From: Flavobacterium frigoritolerans
GTDB lineage: Bacteria > Bacteroidota > Bacteroidia > Flavobacteriales > Flavobacteriaceae
Length of the DNA: 64,000 nt
Reading direction: 5' to 3'
NCBI RefSeq assembly: GCF_025847275.1
Contig: NZ_JAOZEV010000002.1
Location: 372,001 to 436,000 of the forward strand
This document shows, piece after piece, positions 25,225 through 33,483 of this stretch. The notes beneath the pieces were generated by a model. The model ran no database searches. It was not told where the DNA came from and saw only the letters and a program-made list of their open reading frames with translations. How positions within the stretch are numbered: position 1 is the stretch's first letter; every line of letters starts with the position of its first letter. A program made the position numbers and the translations under genes.

Positions 25225-26751
25225 ATGAGCACAACAAAAACTATTCAATCTGCATTAATTTCAGTCTTTTCGAAAGAAGGCCTTGAACCTATTGTAAGAA
25301 AATTACATGAGCAAAAAGTAACACTTTACTCGACTGGAGGAACAGAAGATTTTATTAAAAACTTAGGAATTCCTGTAGTTCCTGTTGAAGACATAACTTC
25401 ATTTCCTGAAATTCTTGGTGGAAGAGTAAAAACCTTACACCCGAAAATTTTTGGTGGAATTTTAAATCGCCAAGACAACGAGAGTGATGTGCAACAAATG
25501 AAGGAGTTTGACATTCCTCAAATTGATTTAGTAATTGTTGACTTATACCCGTTCGAAAAAACGGTTGCATCTGGCGCTAGTGAAACAGACATCATCGAGA
25601 AAATCGATATTGGTGGAATTTCATTAATTCGTGCTGCTGCTAAAAATTTCAAAGACACTGTTATCGTTGCTTCAGTAAACGAATACAGCCTATTATTAGA
25701 CTTAATTACAGAGCAAAACGGAGCAACCACTCTTGAAAACAGAAGATTGCTTGCTACAAAGGCTTTTCACGTTTCATCTCATTACGATACTGCAATTTTT
25801 AACTATTTTAATACTGACGATACTATCTACAAAGAAAGCATTGCCGAAGGGCAAGTATTACGATATGGAGAAAACCCACATCAAAAAGGATTTTTCTTTG
25901 GAGATTTTGACGCAATGTTCAAGAAATTACACGGAAAAGAACTATCTTACAACAACTTACTTGACGTAGATGCTGCCGTGAACTTAATTGCAGAGTTTAA
26001 AACTGATGGTCCTACGTTTGCAATTTTAAAACACAATAATGCTTGTGGCCTAGCTACACGAAAAAATATCAACGAAGCTTATTTAGCAGCTTTAGCTTGC
26101 GATCCAACATCGGCATTTGGTGGAGTTTTAATTTCTAACACAAATATTGATTTAGCTACTGCTCAAGAAATAAATAAATTGTTTTGCGAAGTTGTAATTG
26201 CTCCAAGCTATGACAATGAAGCTATTGCAGTTCTGGAAGAAAAGAAAAACAGAATTATATTAGTTCAAAATGAGGTGGAATTACCTACAAGACAAGTTAG
26301 AACTTGCTTGAATGGACTTTTAGTTCAAGATAAAAACAATATCACCGACAATAAAGCGCATTTAAAAACCGTTACAATTACAGCTCCTACAGAACAAGAA
26401 GTTGAGGATTTACTATTCGCTTCAAAAATTTGTAAGAACACAAAATCGAACACAATCGTATTTGCAAAAAACGGAACTTTAATTTCATCTGGAACGGGAC
26501 AAACCTCTCGAGTAGACGCTTTAGTTCAAGCAATTGACAAAGCAAAAGCATTTGGATTTGATTTAAATGGAGCTTCGATGGCAAGTGATGCATTTTTCCC
26601 TTTTCCGGATTGTGTTGAATTAGCCAAAAAAGCAGGAATTACCGCTGTAATTCAGCCAGGTGGATCAATAAAAGACGAATTAAGCATAAATTATTGCAAT
26701 GAAAATAAAGTTGCAATGGTATTTACAGGAACACGTCATTTTAAACATTAA
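25225..26751 (+). CDS. purH: Bifunctional AICAR transformylase / IMP cyclohydrolase
   Basis: Catalyses the last two steps of purine synthesis: formylation of AICAR and ring closure to IMP. 508 residues from the ATG at 25225 (MSTTKTIQSALISVFSKEGL). The N-terminal cyclohydrolase domain (about 1-195) has STGGTEDFIKNLGIPVVPVE and GGRVKTLHPKIFGGILNRQD; the transformylase domain has LRYGENPHQKGFFFG, LKHNNACGLATRKNINEAYL (with catalytic Lys and His) and MASDAFFPFPDCVELAKKAG, ending MVFTGTRHFKH. It has its own promoter and is upstream of the mre operon. Confidence 0.97.
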   Translation: MSTTKTIQSALISVFSKEGLEPIVRKLHEQKVTLYSTGGTEDFIKNLGIPVVPVEDITSFPEILGGRVKTLHPKIFGGILNRQDNESDVQQMKEFDIPQIDLVIVDLYPFEKTVASGASETDIIEKIDIGGISLIRAAAKNFKDTVIVASVNEYSLLLDLITEQNGATTLENRRLLATKAFHVSSHYDTAIFNYFNTDDTIYKESIAEGQVLRYGENPHQKGFFFGDFDAMFKKLHGKELSYNNLLDVDAAVNLIAEFKTDGPTFAILKHNNACGLATRKNINEAYLAALACDPTSAFGGVLISNTNIDLATAQEINKLFCEVVIAPSYDNEAIAVLEEKKNRIILVQNEVELPTRQVRTCLNGLLVQDKNNITDNKAHLKTVTITAPTEQEVEDLLFASKICKNTKSNTIVFAKNGTLISSGTGQTSRVDALVQAIDKAKAFGFDLNGASMASDAFFPFPDCVELAKKAGITAVIQPGGSIKDELSINYCNENKVAMVFTGTRHFKH

Positions 26752-26757
26752 TTTGTT

Positions 26758-26765
26758 TAACTTTG
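26758..26765 (+). promoter_or_regulatory. mreB -7 element (TAACTTTG)
   Basis: TAACTTTG 41 bases before the mreB ATG, just after the purH stop; no clear -33 TTG. Likely promoter of the cell-shape operon. Confidence 0.55.
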
Positions 26766-26805
26766 TGCGTTACTAATTTATAACTTTTAAACCCCTAAAA
26801 AACTT

Positions 26806-27834
26806 ATGGGATTTTTTGATTTCATGACCGAGGATATTGCGATAGACCTTGGTACCGCAAACACTTTAATCATACATAATGATAAAGTAGTTATTGACAG
26901 TCCTTCAATCGTGGCACGTGATAGAATATCAGGCAAAATCATTGCTGTTGGTAAGGAAGCCAATATGATGCAAGGTAAGACCCATGAAAACATTAAGACC
27001 ATAAGGCCACTTAAAGACGGTGTTATTGCTGACTTTGATGCTTCAGAAAAAATGATCAATATGTTCATCAAAAGTATTCCTGCATTAAAAAAGAGAATGT
27101 TTACTCCTGCATTGCGTATGGTAGTATGTATTCCTTCTGGAATTACTGAAGTTGAGATGCGTGCCGTAAAAGAATCGTGTGAAAGAGTAAATGGTAAAGA
27201 AGTTTATTTGATTCACGAACCTATGGCTGCCGCAATTGGTATTGGTATTGACATTATGCAACCAAAAGGAAACATGATTGTAGATATCGGTGGTGGAACA
27301 ACTGAAATTGCTGTAATTGCATTAGGTGGAATTGTATGCGACAAATCGGTAAAAATTGCTGGTGACGTATTTACAAATGACATTGTTTATTATATGCGTA
27401 CGCAACACAACTTATTTGTTGGAGAAAGTACTGCAGAAAAAATAAAAATTCAAATTGGAGCTGCTATCGAAGATTTAGATGGTCCTCCAGAAGATATGTC
27501 AGTTCAAGGTAGAGATTTACTTACTGGTAAACCAAAACAAGTAGATGTATCTTACCGTGAAATTGCAAAAGCATTAGACAAATCGATACAACGAATTGAA
27601 GATGCTGTAATGGAAACATTATCTCAAACGCCTCCTGAATTAGCAGCTGATATATACAATACAGGTATTTATCTTGCAGGTGGAGGATCTATGTTAAGAG
27701 GTCTTGACAAAAGAATTTCACTAAAAACAGATTTACCTGTTTACATAGCTGAAGATCCATTAAGAGCAGTAGTTCGTGGTACTGGAATGGCACTAAAAAA
27801 CATTGCAAAATTTAAAAGTATCTTAATCAAATAA
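26806..27834 (+). CDS. mreB: Rod-shape protein MreB
   Basis: Actin-like cytoskeletal ATPase that guides cell-wall elongation with MreC, MreD, PBP2 and RodA. 342 residues. ATP-binding motifs: DIAIDLGTANTLIIHNDKVV (phosphate 1), MIVDIGGGTTEIAVIALGGI (phosphate 2, about 162-181) and IYLAGGGSMLRGLDKRISLK (adenosine). The amphipathic N terminus MGFFDFMTEDI fits membrane association. First gene of a five-gene operon. Confidence 0.97.
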   Translation: MGFFDFMTEDIAIDLGTANTLIIHNDKVVIDSPSIVARDRISGKIIAVGKEANMMQGKTHENIKTIRPLKDGVIADFDASEKMINMFIKSIPALKKRMFTPALRMVVCIPSGITEVEMRAVKESCERVNGKEVYLIHEPMAAAIGIGIDIMQPKGNMIVDIGGGTTEIAVIALGGIVCDKSVKIAGDVFTNDIVYYMRTQHNLFVGESTAEKIKIQIGAAIEDLDGPPEDMSVQGRDLLTGKPKQVDVSYREIAKALDKSIQRIEDAVMETLSQTPPELAADIYNTGIYLAGGGSMLRGLDKRISLKTDLPVYIAEDPLRAVVRGTGMALKNIAKFKSILIK

Positions 27835-27852
27835 GATACTTAATTACTATAC

Positions 27853-27896
27853 ATTTCTTCAGAGCTAAAACATACAAAATTTAGTTCTGAAGAAAT
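27853..27896 (+). other. Stem-loop between mreB and mreC
   Basis: Arms ATTTCTTCAGAGCTAAA (27853-27869) and TTTAGTTCTGAAGAAAT (27880-27896) pair over 17 bp with one wobble and a 10-base loop, followed by TTTTG. It lies inside the operon in the only long gap (107 bp) and looks like a weak terminator or processing site that may lower expression after mreB. Confidence 0.7.
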
Positions 27897-27941
27897 TTTG
27901 AAACTTTAAGCATATCCTGAAACAAAATAACCAAGCAAGAA

Positions 27942-28766
27942 ATGCAGCAAATATTTAATTTTATTATAAAAAACAGTAATCGGTTGCTGTTTTTGCTGCT
28001 TTTAGGTATTTCGTTGGGTCTCTCTATTCAATCCCATTCTTTTCACAAAAGCAGAGTAATTAGTTCAGCTAATTTCTTAAGCGGTGGTGTTTATGAAAAA
28101 ATAAACAACATAAATGAGTATTTGAATTTAAGAAAAGAAAACGACGAATTAGTACTTGAAAACGCAAGACTAAAAAGTCTTTTATTCAATGCCGAAGACA
28201 CCTCAAAATTACCTCTTCCAGACAGTATCAAAGGTGTTAAACCTGCCGACATTATTGTTTCGAAAGTGATACATAACTCATATAATGTACATGAAAACTA
28301 CATTACAATAAACTCCGGTTCTAATGATGGGGTTAAACCTGATATGGGAGTAATTAACAGCTTAGGAATTATTGGTATTGTAGATAAAACATCACCAAGA
28401 TATGCTACTGTTGTTAGTATTCTTAACATCAAATCTCAGATTAATGCCAAAATAAAGAAATCAAATCACTTTGGTTCATTAATTTGGAATGGAAAAAGTA
28501 CTGGCTTTGTTCAATTAATAGATGTTCCTAGATTGGCTTCTGTTCGTAAAGGAGACACAATTGTAACTGGTGGTCAGTCTGTAATTTTCCCTGAAAATAT
28601 TGGAATTGGTACTGTTGATAAAATTTACACCTCAAAAGAAACAAATTATTACACTATCAATGTCAAATTATTTAATGACATGACGAATTTAGGACATGTA
28701 TATATTATAAAGAGTAGAGATAGAGAAGAGCTTATTAAACTAGAAAAAAGAGAAAAAGATGAATAG
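27942..28766 (+). CDS. mreC: Rod-shape protein MreC
   Basis: Membrane-anchored periplasmic scaffold of the elongasome. 274 residues: one N-terminal membrane helix (about 12-30, LLFLLLLGISLGLSIQ), a coiled coil with EYLNLRKENDELVLENARLK (about 57-76) and the MreC beta domain (HNSYNVHENYITINSGSNDG and DKTSPRYATVVSILNIKSQI). The coiled coil forms the dimer. Its end overlaps the mreD start by 8 bp, showing tight coupling. Confidence 0.95.
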   Translation: MQQIFNFIIKNSNRLLFLLLLGISLGLSIQSHSFHKSRVISSANFLSGGVYEKINNINEYLNLRKENDELVLENARLKSLLFNAEDTSKLPLPDSIKGVKPADIIVSKVIHNSYNVHENYITINSGSNDGVKPDMGVINSLGIIGIVDKTSPRYATVVSILNIKSQINAKIKKSNHFGSLIWNGKSTGFVQLIDVPRLASVRKGDTIVTGGQSVIFPENIGIGTVDKIYTSKETNYYTINVKLFNDMTNLGHVYIIKSRDREELIKLEKREKDE

Positions 28767-29265
28767 CGCATTGTTAATCAATATTTCTCGATTTATCCTG
28801 CTATTAGCAATTCAAATTGTTATTTTTAATAATATGAATTTCTTAGGCTACATAAGTCCGTTTCCTTATATATTGTATATAATTTTATACCCTGTAAACG
28901 GAAACAAATCTGGACTTTTAGCATCTAGTTTTTTACTCGGTCTTGTTATGGACATGTTTTGTAATTCGGGAGGAATACATGCTACAGCCTGCCTAATCCT
29001 TGCCTATTACAGACCATATATCTTTAAATTTTCATTTGGTTTAAGCTATGAATACCAAACTATCAAACTAAATGATTCTTTAACTCCTGAGCGATTTTCA
29101 TTCCTATTGGTATCAGTATTACTACATCATATAATACTGTTTACATTAGAAGCATTTCAGTTTAACTTCATTTTAGATGTTTTACTACGAACCTTGTTCA
29201 GTACAATATTTACTATTATAACTTGTATCATAATAATATATCTTATTAAGCCCAACAGAAGATGA
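28759..29265 (+). CDS. mreD: Rod-shape protein MreD
   Basis: Integral membrane member of the elongasome. 168 residues with four to five hydrophobic segments, for example FILLLAIQIVIFNNMNFLG and FSTIFTIITCIIIIYLI, and the loop LGLVMDMFCNSGGIHATACL, which resembles the conserved MreD loop. It overlaps mreC by 8 bp and mrdA by 4 bp (ATGA). Confidence 0.92.
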   Translation: MNSALLINISRFILLLAIQIVIFNNMNFLGYISPFPYILYIILYPVNGNKSGLLASSFLLGLVMDMFCNSGGIHATACLILAYYRPYIFKFSFGLSYEYQTIKLNDSLTPERFSFLLVSVLLHHIILFTLEAFQFNFILDVLLRTLFSTIFTIITCIIIIYLIKPNRR

Positions 29266-31214
29266 GAAAAGTTCTGCTGCCCTCTTTAATTATCATTGCA
29301 GCATCTTTGCTAGTAATTCGCATATTCTATTTACAAATTATAGACGATTCTTTTAAACTAAAATCAGAGAATAACGCTATAAAGATAAAGTATGACTATC
29401 CCGAAAGAGGCTACATATATGACAGATACGGTAAATTATTGGTTGCCAACCAGGCTTCTTATGATATCATGGTTATCCCAAGAGAGATCAAAAACATCGA
29501 TACTTTAGAGTTTTGCGAACTCTTAAATGTTACTAAAGAAGATTTTATTAAAAAAATTGAGAAAGCTAAAGTATACAGCCCTCGATTACCGTCTGTATTC
29601 TTAGCTCAGTTGAACAAAAGTGAATTTGCTGCTTTTCAAGAAAAGATGAGAAAATTTGAAGGGTTCTATTTTCAAAAAAGATCTTTACGTGATTACGAAG
29701 TAGATTATGGTGCTAATATTTTTGGAGGTATTACTCAGGTAAACGAAAAATTAGTAGCTAGCAACCCCTATTACAACAGTGGTGATTTGATTGGAAAACA
29801 AGGTGTTGAAGAAAGCTATGAGGTGACTTTACGCGGGATCAAGGGAGTAAAATACATTCAAAAAGACAAATACAACAGAGAGATAGGTTCCTATAAAGAT
29901 GGAAAGTATGACACAATTGCCGTACAGGGAGAAGACATCACCTTAACAATTGATGCCGAACTTCAGAAGTATGGGGAACAATTAATGATTAATAAAAGGG
30001 GTGGAATTGTTGCTTTAGAACCAAAAACCGGTGAAATTTTAGCATTAGTTACTGCACCATCTTATGACCCTGGTATATTAGTAGGAAGACAACGTTCTAA
30101 AAATTACACCTTACTGTATCATGACTCAATTGCAAAACCATTATATGATCGTGGACTGCTTGCAGAATACCCACCTGGATCCCCATTTAAAATCCTAACA
30201 GGCCTTATTGGATTACAAGAAGGAGTGATTAACGAAAACACGACGTTTTTTTGCCATCATGGATTCAGCTATGGAAGAGGTCGTTTTATGAAGTGTCATA
30301 ATCACCCACCAGCCCAACAGTTGCATAACGGTATTTACAATTCATGTAACACTTATTTCGCCCAGACTTATATGCTTACTATAAACAAATACAACAACCC
30401 TGCTTATGCAGTTGATGTGTGGAGTAATCACGTAAAAAGCTTTGGTTTAGGTCAGTATATGGGATATGATTTACCAACAGGTAAAAGAGGAAATATACCA
30501 ACCTCTAAAACATATAAAAAGATCTATCCTAACGGAGGTTGGAGAAGTACAACAATTGTATCCAACTCAATAGGACAGGGTGAAGTTTTAATGACCCCAA
30601 TTCAATTAGCAAATATGATGGCTACAATAGCCAATCAAGGGCATTATTTCACACCTCATATCATTAAAAAAATTGAAGGAGAAAAAATCGACCCTAAATT
30701 CACAGTTAAACACGAAACAACCATAGACAAAAAGTATTTTCCTCCTATAATTAGTGGATTATTTGACGTTTATAACAAAGGAACTGCTAGCAGATTACGT
30801 GTTGAAGGTATCGATATTTGTGGAAAAACGGGTACTGCTGAGAATTTTGCTAAAATTAATGGTAAAAGAACACAACTAAAAGATCACTCTATATTTGTAG
30901 CATTTGCGCCTAAAGACAATCCGAAAATTGCTATAGCAGTAATGATTGAAAATGGTGGATTTGGAGCAACAATTGCTGGACCTATTGCTAGTTTAATGAT
31001 TGAGAAATACCTTCGTAAAAAAATCACACGAAATGATTTAGAAATTCGTATTTTAAACATAAGCTTAAAAGATCAATATGCAAAATTAGGCGGAATGGCA
31101 GCAGCTAGTTTAATAGAAACGACACCTAAAGATTCTGTTATGAAGGCTAAAATGAACAAGCCTATACCTAAGGAGGTTAAAATAACAAAAGCAGACACAA
31201 CTCAAGAAAATTAA
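29262..31214 (+). CDS. mrdA: Penicillin-binding protein 2 (peptidoglycan transpeptidase)
   Basis: Cross-links peptidoglycan during elongation, partner of RodA. 650 residues: N-terminal membrane anchor (VLLPSLIIIAASLLVIRIFY), a pedestal domain (about 35-225) and a transpeptidase domain. Active-site motifs: S307-P-F-K310 in YPPGSPFKILTGLIGL, S-C-N in YNSCNTYFAQTY and K-T-G in CGKTGTAENFAK. Its start overlaps mreD and rodA follows 18 bp after its stop. Confidence 0.97.
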   Translation: MRKVLLPSLIIIAASLLVIRIFYLQIIDDSFKLKSENNAIKIKYDYPERGYIYDRYGKLLVANQASYDIMVIPREIKNIDTLEFCELLNVTKEDFIKKIEKAKVYSPRLPSVFLAQLNKSEFAAFQEKMRKFEGFYFQKRSLRDYEVDYGANIFGGITQVNEKLVASNPYYNSGDLIGKQGVEESYEVTLRGIKGVKYIQKDKYNREIGSYKDGKYDTIAVQGEDITLTIDAELQKYGEQLMINKRGGIVALEPKTGEILALVTAPSYDPGILVGRQRSKNYTLLYHDSIAKPLYDRGLLAEYPPGSPFKILTGLIGLQEGVINENTTFFCHHGFSYGRGRFMKCHNHPPAQQLHNGIYNSCNTYFAQTYMLTINKYNNPAYAVDVWSNHVKSFGLGQYMGYDLPTGKRGNIPTSKTYKKIYPNGGWRSTTIVSNSIGQGEVLMTPIQLANMMATIANQGHYFTPHIIKKIEGEKIDPKFTVKHETTIDKKYFPPIISGLFDVYNKGTASRLRVEGIDICGKTGTAENFAKINGKRTQLKDHSIFVAFAPKDNPKIAIAVMIENGGFGATIAGPIASLMIEKYLRKKITRNDLEIRILNISLKDQYAKLGGMAAASLIETTPKDSVMKAKMNKPIPKEVKITKADTTQEN

Positions 31215-31232
31215 TAAAGAGATTCATTTCAA

Positions 31233-32468
31233 ATGAAAAATCAAAGTGTAAAAAGTAATATTGACTGGATAAGTGTAATCATCTATATCGCATTAGTGGT
31301 AATGGGATGGTTAAACATATACTCTTCTTCCCTATCCTCTACAGATGGTACTTATGAGAAACAGTTGATTTTTATTTTACTAACGATTCCTTTAATTTTC
31401 ATCGTTCTATTTGTTGATGGTAAATTCTATGAAAAATATGCGAGTATCATATTTGGTGTTGCTCTCTTATCTTTAGTTGGATTATTTTTCTTTGGGAAAA
31501 CTATTGCCGGTCAACGTTGTTGGTACGCAATTGGAAGTTTTACTCTGCAACCCTCAGAATTCACTAAAGCAGCAACTGCACTTGCATTAGCAAAATACCT
31601 AAGTGACACACAAGTAAACTTAAAAGACGTTAACAGGCAAGTACAAGCGCTTGCAATTGTGTTTTTACCTGTACTATTAATACTTCCTCAACCTGACCCT
31701 GGAAGTGCCTTAATATACTGTATCTTCTTACTGGTTTTATATCGTGAAGGACTTCCTTCTTGGTATATATGGACCGGTTTTATTGCAATAGCATTATTTG
31801 TATTAACATTAGTTCTGGAACCTGAATACGTAATACTTATAGCATTGTTAGTTCTTATAATAATGCATTTTAAAGGCAGAGCTGTTGATAGAAATCTAAT
31901 TTTAAGTGCCATTCTATTAGCGCTTATATCTGGATTCGTACTATCTGTAGATTATGTTTTTGACAACGTATTTAAGCAACATCACCGAGATCGTTTTAAT
32001 ATTTTACTGGGAAAAACAGTGGATATGAAAGGGATTGGATACAATACCAATCAATCTGAAATTGCTATTGGATCTGGTGGATGGATAGGAAAAGGTTTTC
32101 TGGAAGGAACTCAAACCAAAGGAGGTTTTGTACCTGAGCAACATACCGATTATATCTTTACTACTGTAGGTGAAGAATGGGGTTTTGCAGGCTCAGTTGT
32201 TGTTATTGCATTATTTGTTGGACTCTTCTTAAGAGTCATCTATTTAGCCGAAAGACAAAAAACAAAATTTAGTAGAGTATATGGTTATTGTGTTGCCAGT
32301 ATTTTGTTTATCCACTTTTTTGTAAATATCGCAATGGTAATTGGTATTTTCCCTACTATTGGAGTCCCTCTTCCTTTCTTCTCCTATGGAGGTTCTGGAT
32401 TATGGGGATTCACTATTTTGCTCTTTATTTTCCTAAAAATGGATGCTAATAAAGTAAATGAGTGGTAA
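31233..32468 (+). CDS. rodA: Peptidoglycan glycosyltransferase RodA
   Basis: SEDS-family lipid II polymerase that forms a complex with PBP2. 411 residues, about ten membrane segments. Typical stretches: AGQRCWYAIGSFTLQPSEFT (family loop with Gln-Pro-Ser-Glu), LPQPDPGSALIYCIFLLVLY (the Asp region important in catalysis), EQHTDYIFTTVGEEWGFAGS, and GIFPTIGVPLPFFSYGGSGL, the SEDS signature. Last gene of the operon. It converges with a nuclease gene 16 bp away. Confidence 0.96.
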   Translation: MKNQSVKSNIDWISVIIYIALVVMGWLNIYSSSLSSTDGTYEKQLIFILLTIPLIFIVLFVDGKFYEKYASIIFGVALLSLVGLFFFGKTIAGQRCWYAIGSFTLQPSEFTKAATALALAKYLSDTQVNLKDVNRQVQALAIVFLPVLLILPQPDPGSALIYCIFLLVLYREGLPSWYIWTGFIAIALFVLTLVLEPEYVILIALLVLIIMHFKGRAVDRNLILSAILLALISGFVLSVDYVFDNVFKQHHRDRFNILLGKTVDMKGIGYNTNQSEIAIGSGGWIGKGFLEGTQTKGGFVPEQHTDYIFTTVGEEWGFAGSVVVIALFVGLFLRVIYLAERQKTKFSRVYGYCVASILFIHFFVNIAMVIGIFPTIGVPLPFFSYGGSGLWGFTILLFIFLKMDANKVNEW

Positions 32469-32484
32469 TTTCAATCTCATTAAA

Positions 32485-33300
32485 TTAAAAAATCCAAAAC
32501 TTATAATCTGTATTTTTCTCTAAAGCATCCTCAATTTTATCATCTAAATGTGGAAAGAAATCTATGCCTGTTAGTTTCTCGATACTATCTACCGAAACCA
32601 CAAAGTCATACAAAGGTCTTTCGCTTTTTTCATTTGGAACCAAAAAAGCAATCATTTTGTGTTTTCCATCACTCTCATCTAATAGTACTTTATAAAAATA
32701 TTTAGGCACTAGTACTTTTTCTTTTCCTATAGTAACATTAGCATCTGTAAGCACTCCGCCAGTTACTACATAAATGCCATCATATTTTACAGCCCAATAG
32801 CGTACTTTCTGCTCTAGCCTGTTCCATACTCCATCATTAAATTCGTGCACTTGAGGTGAAATATTGGAAGTTAAAAAAGTATCTTCGTATGCTTTTTTAT
32901 CAAACTCCATATCTCCAGCTGGGCAAAGATGTCCTTTATCATAACCTGATTGTTTGTAATTGCGCCAATCTGCAGAACCTGTGGTTACTTTTGGATCCTC
33001 ATTAAAGTAAGGTCTTTTAAAATCATTATTCTTGATATAATCCTTCTTTAACTCGTAGGCAACCCATTCTGCCTGTTCAAACTTTTCATTATAAGAAAGC
33101 GTATAATAATCGTGTTTTACGATTTGATTGGTTGTAGAGGTAGGCAAGTAATCAAACTCAATATTATCGTCTCCATATAAAGCTGTTTGCCCCTTTAAAC
33201 TATCTTTTGTATTAGAATCAGAGCTATTACTAACATCATCAAAATCCTTTTTACAAGAAAAGAAAAACATAACAATAAAAGCCGCCAATAATCCTCTCAT
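32485..33300 (-). CDS. DNA/RNA non-specific endonuclease (NUC1-like) lipoprotein
   Basis: Predicted secreted or surface-anchored nuclease of the beta-beta-alpha-metal family, likely to degrade extracellular nucleic acid. The start at 33300 (MRGLLAAFIVMFFFS then Cys) gives a lipoprotein signal; an ATG 12 bases further out is possible. After a Ser/Asp-rich linker the nuclease domain runs about 45-270. The catalytic motif is DKGHLCPAGDM, a variant of the usual DRGH, and the metal-binding Asn is in LTSNISPQVHEFNDGVWNRL. Converges with rodA. The His and Asn needed for catalysis are present, so activity is expected. Confidence 0.9.
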   Translation of the reverse strand: MRGLLAAFIVMFFFSCKKDFDDVSNSSDSNTKDSLKGQTALYGDDNIEFDYLPTSTTNQIVKHDYYTLSYNEKFEQAEWVAYELKKDYIKNNDFKRPYFNEDPKVTTGSADWRNYKQSGYDKGHLCPAGDMEFDKKAYEDTFLTSNISPQVHEFNDGVWNRLEQKVRYWAVKYDGIYVVTGGVLTDANVTIGKEKVLVPKYFYKVLLDESDGKHKMIAFLVPNEKSERPLYDFVVSVDSIEKLTGIDFFPHLDDKIEDALEKNTDYKFWIF

Positions 33301-33398
33301 TATAATCATCATAAAATCATCATTTTAATTCTTAAACACTTTTGTATTATAATTGATTTCCTTAAAACACAAATTCAAAGTTAACTAAAAAGATTCCA

Positions 33399-33440
33399 AT
33401 AAAAAATGCTCCAAGAATCATCATGATTTTTGGAGCATTT
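33399..33440 (-). terminator. Terminator after the tail-specific protease gene
   Basis: AAATGCTCCAA..AATCAT (33404 onwards) pairs with ATGATT..TTGGAGCATTT with single-base interruptions. On the minus strand it is followed by a T-run (complement of the A-run at 33401-33406). Confidence 0.78.
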
Positions 33441-33483
33441 AAATTATTGATTAAAAAGCTTTACCTTTTTTTTTGCTGACCTC

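Noticed and set aside
26387-26593. Minus-strand frame inside purH
   Set aside because: Antisense shadow with no family pattern; purH translation is fully conserved.
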